From the NCBI RefSeq assembly GCF_000379465.1, contig NZ_KB905380.1:744001-808000 (forward strand): DNA of 64,000 bases. The letters are read 5' to 3'. This document shows, piece after piece, positions 1 through 7,933 of this stretch (its first letter is position 1; each line of letters opens with the position of its first letter). A program made the position numbers and the translations under genes. The DNA comes from Sciscionella marina DSM 45152. GTDB lineage: Bacteria; Actinomycetota; Actinomycetes; Mycobacteriales; Pseudonocardiaceae. A model generated the notes under the pieces. That model saw nothing but the letters and a program-made list of their open reading frames with translations. It did not search any database and had not been told where the DNA came from.

Positions 1-526
1 GCAGCATGACCAGTCCGGCGACCGCGGTGGCGATGAACGCGAACAGGTCGTTGAGGATGTGCTGGAACGCGCCTTCCACGTTGAGGCTGGACCGGTTGGC
101 CTTGCTGATCATCCAGGTGGCGATCAGGTTCACCACGACCCCGAGCAGCGCCACGATCAGCACCAGCGAACCGGTGACCTCCGGCGGATCGATCAGCCGG
201 GTGATCGCCTCATAGGTCAGCCAGGCGCCGAGCACCAGCAGGGTGATCCCGTTCGCCTGCGCCGAAAGGATTTCCGCGCGCTTCCACCCGTAGGTCATCC
301 GGCCCGATGCGGGGCGCGCGGCGAGCCGGATCGCCCACAGCGCCAGCGCGATCGATGCGGCATCGGTGAGCATGTGCGCGGCATCGGAGAGCAGCGCGAG
401 GGACCCGGCGAGCAAGCCGGCGACAACCTCGCCGAGCATGAAGACGCCGATCACCGCCAGGGCGCCGGCCAGCCACCGCTTGTCCGACTCCCCGCTCGCA
501 TGCCCATGTCCGTGTCCAGCGCCCAT
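1..526 (-). CDS. Cation diffusion facilitator (CzcD-like) metal efflux transporter, partial
   Basis: The gene runs off the left edge, so its C-terminus is missing. The frame starts MGAGHGHGHASGESDKRW and stays open. A His-rich N-terminus is followed by a membrane segment and the family signature SLALLSDAAHMLTDAAS, with the metal-binding HxxxD of transmembrane helix 2, then further membrane helices and a GWKRAEILSAQANG loop. The family exports Zn2+ or similar divalent ions in exchange for protons. ATG 526 is chosen because AAGGGGG lies 8 nt upstream; an in-frame GTG sits at 535. A palindrome lies about 40 bp upstream. Metal specificity cannot be read from the sequence. Confidence 0.85.
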   Translation of the reverse strand, partial: MGAGHGHGHASGESDKRWLAGALAVIGVFMLGEVVAGLLAGSLALLSDAAHMLTDAASIALALWAIRLAARPASGRMTYGWKRAEILSAQANGITLLVLGAWLTYEAITRLIDPPEVTGSLVLIVALLGVVVNLIATWMISKANRSSLNVEGAFQHILNDLFAFIATAVAGLVML

Positions 527-565
527 CCGGGTCACCCCCTTCATCGTCTCGCCATCGCCATCATA

Positions 566-587
566 TGCATGTATCGCTATGTATGCA
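566..587. promoter_or_regulatory. Imperfect palindrome, possible metal-sensor operator
   Basis: The 22-bp AT-rich site pairs TGCAT with ATGCA and has symmetric AT and GC steps inside. It lies just upstream of the efflux gene in otherwise GC-rich DNA. ArsR/SmtB-type metal sensors bind AT-rich palindromes of this kind, but no regulator gene is visible nearby, so the link is inferred. Confidence 0.35.
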
Positions 588-626
588 ACTGTGAACCGGG
601 GAACGCCCCGCTCCCGCGTGGCGGGT

Positions 627-1751
627 TCAGCCGTCGAGCAGTTCGGCGAGCCGGTGCGCCCGCTGCTCCCAGCTCCAGTGTTCGAGTACCCGTTCCCGGC
701 CCGCCGCACCCATCCCGCGTGCCTCAAGCGCGCGCAGCACGGCCCTGGTCACCACGCCGGTGTCCCGTCCGTCCACGGTGTATCCGGTCTCCCCCGCTCG
801 CACACTTTCCGGTGCGCCACCGGAATTTCCGGCCACCACGGGGAGCCCGCAGGCGGCCGCCTCCAGGAAGACCATCCCGAAACCTTCCACGTCGAGCCCG
901 AATCCCCTGGTGCGGCACGGCATCGCGAACACATCGGCGGCGTTGTACCAGTCGGCGAGCTCACCCTGGGGCACCGCGCCCGCGAAGACGACCCGATCAC
1001 CGAGCCCGGCGCGTTCGGCGATGCCGCGCAGCCGCGGGGTATCGCGCCCGGTTCCGGCGACGAGCAGCACGGCATCCGGTGCGACTGCGAGGATTCGGGG
1101 CAGCGCGGCGAGCAGGGTGTCGATTCCCTTACGCGGCACCAGGCGGGAAAGGCACAGCACCACGCGCCGCTCACCGAGCCCGAGTTGAAGTCGGATTCGC
1201 TTGCCCGCCAAGGGATCGGGGCGAAACCAGGCACCGTCGACGGCGGGCGGAAGGTACTCGAATCCGGCATGCGGCCCGAACGCCGAAGCGACCCTGGACC
1301 GGGTGTAGCGGCTGACGAAGGTGAGCACATCGGTGTGCTCCCCGATGCGTCGCAGCACCGAACGGGCACCCGGCAGCATCGACCAGCCCACCTCGTGGCC
1401 GTGCGTACTCGCCAGCACCCGGCGCGCCCCCGCCCGCCGCAGCGGGGCCGCCAGCAGACCGAGCGGGGCCGCCGCGCCGAACCAGACACTGCGGCAGCCG
1501 TATTCGGCGAGCAGCCGCCGCGCGGTGTTCAGCACCGGCCGCGTCGGCAGCAGCATCCCGGTGTGCCGGACGACCGGGAACGGCAGGCGGGCATCGTGTT
1601 CGGCGGCGCCTTCCGTGTGCGGGCCGAGCACCACAAGCGAGGCGGGATCCAGCCTCCGCGCCAATTCGTCCACATAGGACTGAATGCCACCCAGTGCGGG
1701 CGGGAAGTCGTTCGTGATGAGCAGTGTTCTGGTGGTCATGGTCCGGTTCAT
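627..1751 (-). CDS. pimB: GT4 glycosyltransferase, probable PIM mannosyltransferase PimB'
   Basis: This 374-aa GT-B enzyme begins MNRTMTTRTLLITNDFPP, has the N-terminal glycine motif GGIQSYVDEL, a central VVLCLSRLVPRKGIDTLL strand and the donor-site motif EGFGMVFLEAAACGLPVV. These fit GDP-mannose-dependent mannosyltransferases that extend phosphatidylinositol monomannoside at the cytoplasmic side of the membrane. The downstream gene order matches the mycobacterial locus of Rv2188c, which supports PimB'. The ATG at 1751 overlaps the TGA of the upstream gene (ATGA), implying translational coupling; ATG 1739 is an alternative. Acceptor specificity is inferred from context. Confidence 0.8.
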   Translation of the reverse strand: MNRTMTTRTLLITNDFPPALGGIQSYVDELARRLDPASLVVLGPHTEGAAEHDARLPFPVVRHTGMLLPTRPVLNTARRLLAEYGCRSVWFGAAAPLGLLAAPLRRAGARRVLASTHGHEVGWSMLPGARSVLRRIGEHTDVLTFVSRYTRSRVASAFGPHAGFEYLPPAVDGAWFRPDPLAGKRIRLQLGLGERRVVLCLSRLVPRKGIDTLLAALPRILAVAPDAVLLVAGTGRDTPRLRGIAERAGLGDRVVFAGAVPQGELADWYNAADVFAMPCRTRGFGLDVEGFGMVFLEAAACGLPVVAGNSGGAPESVRAGETGYTVDGRDTGVVTRAVLRALEARGMGAAGRERVLEHWSWEQRAHRLAELLDG

Positions 1752-3127
1752 CGCAGCACGGAATGCAGATATCCCTGCCAGTTGCGCACCAGCCCGTCCA
1801 GGTCCACGCCGAGATCGCGCTGGGTGATCCGGCCGAGCCGCGCCTCGTCGATCTTGCCGAGGCGGGACACATCCAGGAAGAACCGCACCAGTCTCGGCTG
1901 CCCGTATCGCGCGCTGATCGAGGCGCACAGGGTCCAGCCCTGTTGGTAGGCGAGGTCGAGGGTGTTCGCATCGGCCTGGAAATCCGCGTCCGCGGGCAGT
2001 TTCTCCGGCACATCCCCATCGCGCACCTCGGCGGCCAGATCGGGCGCGGCCTTGGCGACCGGGATCCAGCTCGAGACGTACCCGACGTAGTCGGCGAAGC
2101 CCTCGGTCAACCACATCGGCGCACCGTCCACGGTGTCCTTGCGTGCCGCGATGTGGGTGATCTCGTGGCGCAGCACGATCGACAGCGCCTGCGGGGACAG
2201 CTGCGCCGCCCCGTCCGGATTGAGCACCACGCGCTGGCCCGTGGCAACATGTTCCCGGGCGTTCACCGAATCGGCGACCGCGACCGCGGCGATCGTGTTC
2301 GCCGCGAATTCCGGCCCGACGAGCGAGCGCAGTTCCTCGGCGCCCCCGGGGACGAACACGGCGACCTTGCGCGACCAGCCGTTGCCCCAGACCGCGGTGA
2401 CCGCGCGCACCGCGGCGTCCAGTTGCGCGCCGACCGCCTGGGCGCTCGCCTTGCCCGACTGGTGGTACAGCACCAGTCCGGACTGGGTGCGCAGGGTCTG
2501 GCACGGCCCGTAGTCCCAGGGACCGCGCCAGGTCTTGCCGGGGCCGAGCGCGGTGTCCGAGCTCAGGTACCAGTGGTTTCCCTTGCGGGCGAACAGGTAT
2601 CCCATCGGCCGGGTGGTCGGGCGCTCATCGATACCGGCGAGCGCGTAACCCAGCTCGACCTTCGGCGCCCAGAGTTCGTCCGGGTCACCTGGCTGCGGCG
2701 CCAGCCCGGCCGGATCGGTGGCGAACCGGGGATCGAGTTCGTAGTACCAGGTGGCCAGCGGCACCCCGCGCAGGTTGTCGAAGAGCCTGGACTGGGCCGC
2801 ACGGAAGGCTTCGGGTGCCGCGGGGTCGATCCCGGCCAGGAAGGCCGCGCGATCCCCGGTGCGCACCGCCTGGGCCCGGCCGCGCAGCAGTTCGCGCACC
2901 TCGCGGATGCGCGGAGCCGGCCGCGCCGCCTCGCTCGGCTTGCTGCTCGGCTGCGCCGCCATCGAGGCGGGCCGCGGATTCGGCGGTGCGGCGCTCGGTT
3001 GCGCCTGCCGGACGTAGCCGAGCAGCACGAAGATCGCGGCGAGGAGCACGACGAGGATCACGGCGCCGATCAGGCCGCGTCGGATCGCCACCTTGTTCGA
3101 TGGCCGGGGCGTGCTCACGCGCGACAT
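1748..3127 (-). CDS. Membrane-anchored gluzincin-like metallopeptidase domain protein
   Basis: About 459 aa. One membrane segment near residues 19-40 (VILVVLLAAIFVLLGYV) is followed by a Pro/Ala-rich linker and an extracellular part. HEITH near residue 320 and WLTEGFADYVG about 20 residues later form the HExxH...E zinc-ligand pattern of gluzincin peptidases, so a wall- or lipid-associated peptidase is plausible; the substrate is unknown. It overlaps pimB by 4 bp, so it is cotranscribed. A start at 3151 is possible, but a strong hairpin occupies 3131-3157, so ATG 3127 (MSRVSTPRPS) is preferred. Confidence 0.7.
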   Translation of the reverse strand: MSRVSTPRPSNKVAIRRGLIGAVILVVLLAAIFVLLGYVRQAQPSAAPPNPRPASMAAQPSSKPSEAARPAPRIREVRELLRGRAQAVRTGDRAAFLAGIDPAAPEAFRAAQSRLFDNLRGVPLATWYYELDPRFATDPAGLAPQPGDPDELWAPKVELGYALAGIDERPTTRPMGYLFARKGNHWYLSSDTALGPGKTWRGPWDYGPCQTLRTQSGLVLYHQSGKASAQAVGAQLDAAVRAVTAVWGNGWSRKVAVFVPGGAEELRSLVGPEFAANTIAAVAVADSVNAREHVATGQRVVLNPDGAAQLSPQALSIVLRHEITHIAARKDTVDGAPMWLTEGFADYVGYVSSWIPVAKAAPDLAAEVRDGDVPEKLPADADFQADANTLDLAYQQGWTLCASISARYGQPRLVRFFLDVSRLGKIDEARLGRITQRDLGVDLDGLVRNWQGYLHSVLR

Positions 3128-3130
3128 AGT

Positions 3131-3157
3131 AGCCCCGCGGTCATCGACCACGGGGCT
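3131..3157 (-). terminator. Hairpin after the NlpC/P60 gene
   Basis: AGCCCCG pairs with CGGGGCT, and inside it GGTC pairs with GACC around a 3-nt loop. It sits between the stop of the P60 gene and the start of the metallopeptidase gene. There is no clear U tract, so attenuation is also possible. Confidence 0.55.
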
Positions 3158-3180
3158 CTATGGTTGCTCTGCCGGCTCGG

Positions 3181-4224
3181 TCAGCCGACGCGGCGCGCGC
3201 CGGAGTAGTCACTCTGCAGCGGCTCCACTTGCACGTTCTCGCCGAAGTTCGGGGCGTTGACCATCTTCCCGTCGCCGACGTAGATGCCCACATGGTGCAC
3301 GGGACTGCCGAAGAACACCAGGTCACCCGGCTGCAGTTCGCTGCGCGAAACGGCCTTGCCGACACCTTCCTGCGCCTGCGAGGAACGCGGGAGCGAGTAT
3401 CCGGCCTGTTTGAACGCCCAGGAAGTCAGCCCGGAGCAGTCGAAACCGGACGGGCTGGTGCCACCCCACACGTACGGGACACCGATCTGCCCGAGCGCGG
3501 CCTGCATCGCCTTACCACCGATCCCGGAACCCGGGATGTACACGCCGTTGTCCCCGCTGCCCTGCTTCATCGAGCTCTGCGCACCGGGGCTGAGCTTGTC
3601 GAGCGCCTCCTTGACGGTGCTGATCTGGCGCTGCACCGATTCGTGCTTCTCCTTGATGTCCGAGATCAGCTGTGCCGCCGAGTTCTTGGCGTCCTCGGCA
3701 CGCTTCTGCGCGTCGAGGGTGGCGCCCTTCGCCTGCTGCGCACGCTTGGTGGCACCGGCGAGCCGCTGCAGCGATTCATCGTTGTCGGAGGAGATGACCT
3801 GGATCGCCGAGGCCCGGTCGAGGAAATCCCTCGGGGATGCTCCGGTCATCAGCACGGAGAGCTTGGAGAACCGCGCGCCCTGATAGGTCGCGTTGGACAG
3901 CTTGTCGACCTGTCCGCGGAATTGGCCTTCCTGCTTCTGCGCGTCCTGCACCGCCTGCTCGGCCTTGGCCTCGTCCGCCTTGGCCTTGTCGAGCTCGGCC
4001 TTGCGCGCGTCGAGGTCGTCCTTGGCCTTCAGGTAGGACTGCTGAACCTTCTCGGCCTCGGTGGTGAGCTGCTTGTACTGCTTGAGCGCGTCGGCGGGAT
4101 TGTCCGGGGTCGACGTGTCGTTCGGCTGTGCCGACGCCGGTAGTCCGACCATGCCGACCGCCGCAGCGACGGCGGTGGCGGCCAGTGCGCCACGAGTGGT
4201 GCGCTGGAGTCGTTGCTGCGCCAC
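3181..4224 (-). CDS. Secreted NlpC/P60 peptidoglycan endopeptidase
   Basis: 347 aa from GTG 4224, which has AAGGAG 10 nt upstream; a longer frame from 4296 lacks this. A signal peptide ends near GLPASA. Next is a long Lys/Ala/Glu-rich coiled coil (about residues 40-210), as in RipA-type hydrolases, and a C-terminal NlpC/P60 domain. The catalytic Cys is in FDCSGLTSWAF (near residue 262) and the His in HHVGIYVG (near residue 309). The family cuts the D-Glu-mDAP bond in peptidoglycan stems. Its place beside the pimB homologue corresponds to Rv2190c. The roughly 295 bp upstream (4225-4519) holds no gene that I can support. Confidence 0.88.
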   Translation of the reverse strand: MAQQRLQRTTRGALAATAVAAAVGMVGLPASAQPNDTSTPDNPADALKQYKQLTTEAEKVQQSYLKAKDDLDARKAELDKAKADEAKAEQAVQDAQKQEGQFRGQVDKLSNATYQGARFSKLSVLMTGASPRDFLDRASAIQVISSDNDESLQRLAGATKRAQQAKGATLDAQKRAEDAKNSAAQLISDIKEKHESVQRQISTVKEALDKLSPGAQSSMKQGSGDNGVYIPGSGIGGKAMQAALGQIGVPYVWGGTSPSGFDCSGLTSWAFKQAGYSLPRSSQAQEGVGKAVSRSELQPGDLVFFGSPVHHVGIYVGDGKMVNAPNFGENVQVEPLQSDYSGARRVG

Positions 4225-4519
4225 GTGCGGAATACTCCTTCGGCTATCCGACCGCCTGCGGACACCGAGACCCGCTCGAGGCCAGCACCGTCCCACACAC
4301 GAACAAAACGTGCCCGACTGGTGCGCCGTGAACGCGCCCGATGCCTACCCGGTCCCCGACAACCGAACGGCGGTGAACTCGCGTCGCCGCCGTTGTGACG
4401 ACCGTCCTCCGCGAGGTCTCGAACAGGTTACGAAACAACCCTCGCAGCGTCCACATCGGGGTGGGTTATGTCGCGATCTTGCGCCGAACGGGCAGTCCCA
4501 CGCGACGAACGCGCGTACG

Positions 4520-4756
4520 CTATCCGGCCCGCTGCCGGTGTCCCGATTCGTCGATCACCGTCAGTGGAAGGGCGCGTACTTTCGAGACCATGCCCGCCTC
4601 GGCGAGCACCTCGATCGCGCGCCGGTGCTCCGCGTCGAGTCCCGCGCCGAACGGGGTCTCCGGCTCCGCGGCGGGCGGCCCGCCGAACAGCACGCTCACC
4701 ACGCAGTCCTCGCACGCCTTGCCGCGGACCGGGCACCGCTCGCAGTCGATGATCAT
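4520..4756 (-). CDS. Small Cys-rich conserved protein, unknown function
   Basis: 78 aa. ATG 4756 is preceded by GAGGAGG at good spacing. The N-terminus MIIDCERCPVRGKACEDC holds four cysteines as two CxxC pairs, which could bind a metal or an Fe-S cluster. The rest is a short acidic and helical tail. A longer in-frame reading to 5095 only copies the antisense of the NYN gene. It lies between the NYN gene and the P60 gene on the same strand. I do not recognise a named family. Confidence 0.65.
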   Translation of the reverse strand: MIIDCERCPVRGKACEDCVVSVLFGGPPAAEPETPFGAGLDAEHRRAIEVLAEAGMVSKVRALPLTVIDESGHRQRAG

Positions 4757-4893
4757 CTCGTCCTCCTCGTTCCGGCCTTGTGGTGTTTCCGCCGTCACGA
4801 TAGGAGTGACCACCGACAGTTCCGGGTTCCTCACCCGGAACCCGCTGCTCAGAGACTGCGCAGGGAGCGCTCGGAGACCGCGCGGAGAACCGC

Positions 4894-6180
4894 TCAGACG
4901 CGAGAGAGCCGGGAGACGAGCACCGCGGAGGACACGGCGTGCGCGCCCCTGCCCCGCACCGCACGGACCACGTCCTTGTCCGAGGTCGCCACGACGAGCG
5001 GGCGCCCGCCCGGTTCCGCCGCGACCAGGTTCTTGATCACATCGTCGGCGAGCACCCCGGGATCGGAGAACAGCACCCGCACCCCGCGCGGCCACACCTT
5101 GTGCGCGGTGACCCCGGCCCCGTCGAACGCGAGGGTGATCTCCGCCCCGGTACGCGCGGCCAGCGCGGCGAGCTGGCGTGCGATCCGGTCCCGCTGATCG
5201 GCGAGGGACAGTTCGGGGTACCCGGTCTTGGTGACGTTGTAGCCGTCCACGATCAGATGCGCCGCGGGCATTCGCAGCAGCGAGTCCAGCGCGCTGACAT
5301 CCCGCACCTGGGTGCTGCGGCCGTACGCGACGCCCGCACCCTCGACCAGGTCGGCGGGCCGCATCCCGAGTTCCCCGACACCGAGCTCACCGCGCAGCCC
5401 GGCAGCGGCGCCCTCGATCGTCTCGACGAGCAGGGCGAGCCTGGTCTCGTCGGCCTCCCGCGCCTGGCGGGCGGCCAGGCGCGCGGCCCGCACCTCCTGC
5501 CGTGCGGTCTCGGCGCGTTCCCGTTCGGCCTCGGCACGCGCGCGCTCGGCGTCCCGTTCCGCGGCGATCCGTTTGACCTCGAGCTCGGTCTCCGCACGGA
5601 CCTCGGCCAGCGCGGCGCTCGCGGCATCCGCCTCGTCGCGCGCGGCACGCAGCTGGGTGCCCTTCTCGCGCAGCCGGGAACGCAGCTTGTCGGCCTCGGC
5701 GTTGCCGTCACCACGCTCGGTCTTGGCGGCCCGCAGCTCGGTCAGTTCACCGGAGAGTCGTTCGAGTTTGGCCAGCGCCCCGTCCCGTTCGGCGCGCATG
5801 CTCGAATCGGCGGCGCGCATCGCCACGAAGGCGGCCAGATGCACGGCGGCCGGATCGGCGGTGAGCACCGCGGCGGCCGCGGCGTGTACCGGGTCCGCCG
5901 CGGCGACCTCCAGCGCGTCCGGGCGGTTCTCCTGCGCCCACTCCTGCACGAGCTCGCGGAACCGGTCGCCGTCGCCGAGCGCGGTGAGCAGCACCGATTC
6001 CCCCGCGCTCGCCCGCTTGGCCGGGGCGAATCCGGCGACGGTGCGCACCTGGGTGGACAGCTCCCCGCGCGGGATCACGGCGAGCGCATCGGCACAGATC
6101 ACGGCGAGCCGGGCACGCAGCGGCGCGGCGAGGGCCGTCACATCGACGGCCCCGTTCGGCTGCTCCTGCTGCGTGTCCAC
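4894..6180 (-). CDS. NYN (YacP-like) RNA-binding/nuclease-like protein with coiled coil
   Basis: 428 aa. The N-terminal half is an Ala/Glu/Arg-rich helical region with a long coiled coil around residues 130-240. The C-terminal domain starts near residue 310 with LIVDGYNVTKTGYP and continues with DGAGVT, FSDPGVLADDVI and VVATSDKDVVR. These are the acidic motifs of the NYN/PIN-like fold (DUF901/YacP), suggesting RNA binding or cleavage. It is divergent from the DEDDh/GIY-YIG nuclease. The target RNA is unknown. Confidence 0.8.
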   Translation of the reverse strand: MDTQQEQPNGAVDVTALAAPLRARLAVICADALAVIPRGELSTQVRTVAGFAPAKRASAGESVLLTALGDGDRFRELVQEWAQENRPDALEVAAADPVHAAAAAVLTADPAAVHLAAFVAMRAADSSMRAERDGALAKLERLSGELTELRAAKTERGDGNAEADKLRSRLREKGTQLRAARDEADAASAALAEVRAETELEVKRIAAERDAERARAEAERERAETARQEVRAARLAARQAREADETRLALLVETIEGAAAGLRGELGVGELGMRPADLVEGAGVAYGRSTQVRDVSALDSLLRMPAAHLIVDGYNVTKTGYPELSLADQRDRIARQLAALAARTGAEITLAFDGAGVTAHKVWPRGVRVLFSDPGVLADDVIKNLVAAEPGGRPLVVATSDKDVVRAVRGRGAHAVSSAVLVSRLSRV

Positions 6181-6241
6181 CCATCCAGGGTAATCGCTAT
6201 GCGCCCGGTCGTGCTCGCCGATTGTTGTCGGTGCCCGTGTC

Positions 6242-6247
6242 TAGGGT
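6242..6247 (+). promoter_or_regulatory. -10 box TAGGGT, near-leaderless start
   Basis: TAGGGT ends 9 nt before ATG 6257, and there is no Shine-Dalgarno sequence between them. A transcript starting at or next to the ATG is likely. Confidence 0.5.
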
Positions 6248-6256
6248 GCTGCGGCG

Positions 6257-7933
6257 ATGGGGCAACTGAGTTTTGACGAGTTGGGCACGCCGCTACGGGA
6301 AACCACATTCTGCGTGTTCGACCTGGAAACAACGGGTGGCGCGGCGGGCACGGACGCGATCACCGAGATCGGCGCGGTCAAGGTGCGCGGCGGCGAGGTG
6401 CTCGGGGAATTCGCCACCCTGGTCGATCCAGGACGTGGGATTCCGCCACAGGTGGTCGCGCTCACCGGGATCACCGACGCGATGGTCTGCCAGGCGCCGC
6501 GCATCGACGTGGTGCTGCCTGCCTTCCTCGAGTTCGCCGAGGGCAGCGTGCTCGTGGCGCACAACGCCCAGTTCGACCTCGGTTTCCTGCGTGCCTGTTG
6601 CGCCGCCCAGGAGTATCCGTGGCCGAAACCGGCGAGCCTGTGCACGGTGCGGCTGGCCCGCCGGGTGCTGTCCCCCGCCGAGGCGCCGAGCTGCAAACTG
6701 TCCGCGCTGGCCAGCCTGTTCGGCGCGGCGACCGAACCGGACCACCGTGCCCTCTCCGATGCCCGGGCCACCGTCGATGTACTGCACGGCCTGCTCGAAC
6801 GGGTCGGCAACCTCGGTGTGCAGTCGTTGGAGGAGCTGCTCGGCTACCTGCCGAAGGTGACCGAGAAGCAGCGGCGGAAACGGACCCTGGCCAGGGATCT
6901 GCCGCACGCTCCCGGGGTCTACCTGTTCCGCGGGCCCGGTGAGGAGGTGCTCTACGTCGGCACCGCGCGGGATCTGCGCAACCGGGTCCGGCAGTACTTC
7001 ACCGCTAGCGAGACGCGGGCCCGGCTGCGGGAAATGGTCGCGCTCGCCAAGCGGGTGGACTGGGTGGAGTGCGCGCATCCGCTCGAGGCACGGGTCCGGG
7101 AACTGCGCCTGATCACCGCGCACAAGCCCGCCTACAACCGCCGTTCCCGCAACCAGCACGGCGCGTGGTGGCTGACCTTCACCGAGGAGGCGTTCCCACG
7201 GCTCTCGGTGGTGCGCAGGCCACGCGCGGACTCCTTCGGCCCCTTCCCCTCCCGCGCCAAGGCCGAGACGGCGGCCACAGTACTGGCCGAGGCGACCGGA
7301 CTGCGCACCTGCACCACCCGCATCCCGGCCCGCGGCGCGCACGGCTCCCCGTGTGCCGCCTTCGAGCTCGGCCGCTGCGCGGCGCCCTGTGCGGGGCACG
7401 AATCGACCGAGCGCTACCGGGAGCACCATCTCGCCTGCCGTGCGGTTCTGCGCGGGGCGGACAGCAGCGCACTCGGCCCGCTCGCCGCGCGGCTCGGTGA
7501 GCTCGCCGAAGCGCGGCGGTTCGAGGAAGCGGCCACCCGCAGGGACCGGCTCGCCTCGGTGCTCGCCGCGCTGGACAGTGCCCAGCGACTCGTCGCGCTC
7601 ACCGCCATCGAGGAACTGGTGGCCGCGGCCCCGGACGGTTCAGGTGGCTGGGAGTTCGCGGTGATCAGGCACGGCAGGCTGGCCAATGCGGGCACCGCAC
7701 CGCGCGGGGTCGCCCCGATGCCGGTCGTCGAGGCATTGCTCGCCTCCGCGGAGACCGTGCTCGCCGGGGCGGATCCGCTGCACGGGGCACCCCGGGAGGA
7801 GGCGCTGGCGCTGCTCGGCTGGCTCGAATCCGACGGGGTGCGGCTGGTGCGCACGAGCCGTCCGTGGTGTTCGCCATCCGGGGCGGCGGGCAGCTGGCGC
7901 GGGTTCGTCACGAAGGCACGGGCCGCGCACTGA
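6257..7933 (+). CDS. DEDDh 3'-5' exonuclease fused to a UvrC-like GIY-YIG domain
   Basis: 558 aa. An N-terminal DnaQ-like exonuclease shows Exo I FDLETTG (near residue 20), Exo II VAHNAQFDLGF and Exo III DHRALSDARAT. From about residue 219 a GIY-YIG domain follows (PGVYLFRGPGEEVLYVGTARDLRNRVRQYF), then a Cys-containing UvrC-like region with a UVR-like helical pair. This architecture is known in actinobacteria (Rv2191 is the mycobacterial counterpart) and suggests processing of damaged DNA. It lacks the C-terminal RNase H-like half of true UvrC. Its last 26 bp overlap the convergent MFS gene. Confidence 0.85.
   Translation: MGQLSFDELGTPLRETTFCVFDLETTGGAAGTDAITEIGAVKVRGGEVLGEFATLVDPGRGIPPQVVALTGITDAMVCQAPRIDVVLPAFLEFAEGSVLVAHNAQFDLGFLRACCAAQEYPWPKPASLCTVRLARRVLSPAEAPSCKLSALASLFGAATEPDHRALSDARATVDVLHGLLERVGNLGVQSLEELLGYLPKVTEKQRRKRTLARDLPHAPGVYLFRGPGEEVLYVGTARDLRNRVRQYFTASETRARLREMVALAKRVDWVECAHPLEARVRELRLITAHKPAYNRRSRNQHGAWWLTFTEEAFPRLSVVRRPRADSFGPFPSRAKAETAATVLAEATGLRTCTTRIPARGAHGSPCAAFELGRCAAPCAGHESTERYREHHLACRAVLRGADSSALGPLAARLGELAEARRFEEAATRRDRLASVLAALDSAQRLVALTAIEELVAAAPDGSGGWEFAVIRHGRLANAGTAPRGVAPMPVVEALLASAETVLAGADPLHGAPREEALALLGWLESDGVRLVRTSRPWCSPSGAAGSWRGFVTKARAAH

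Noticed and set aside
4424-4440. MtrA-like box GGTTACGAAACAACC before the P60 gene
   Set aside because: It is partly symmetric but matches only one half of the known GTAAC-type repeats; too weak to call.
4225-4519. c-di-AMP (ydaO) riboswitch before the P60 gene
   Set aside because: Such riboswitches occur before actinobacterial wall hydrolases, but I could not find the conserved core in this leader.
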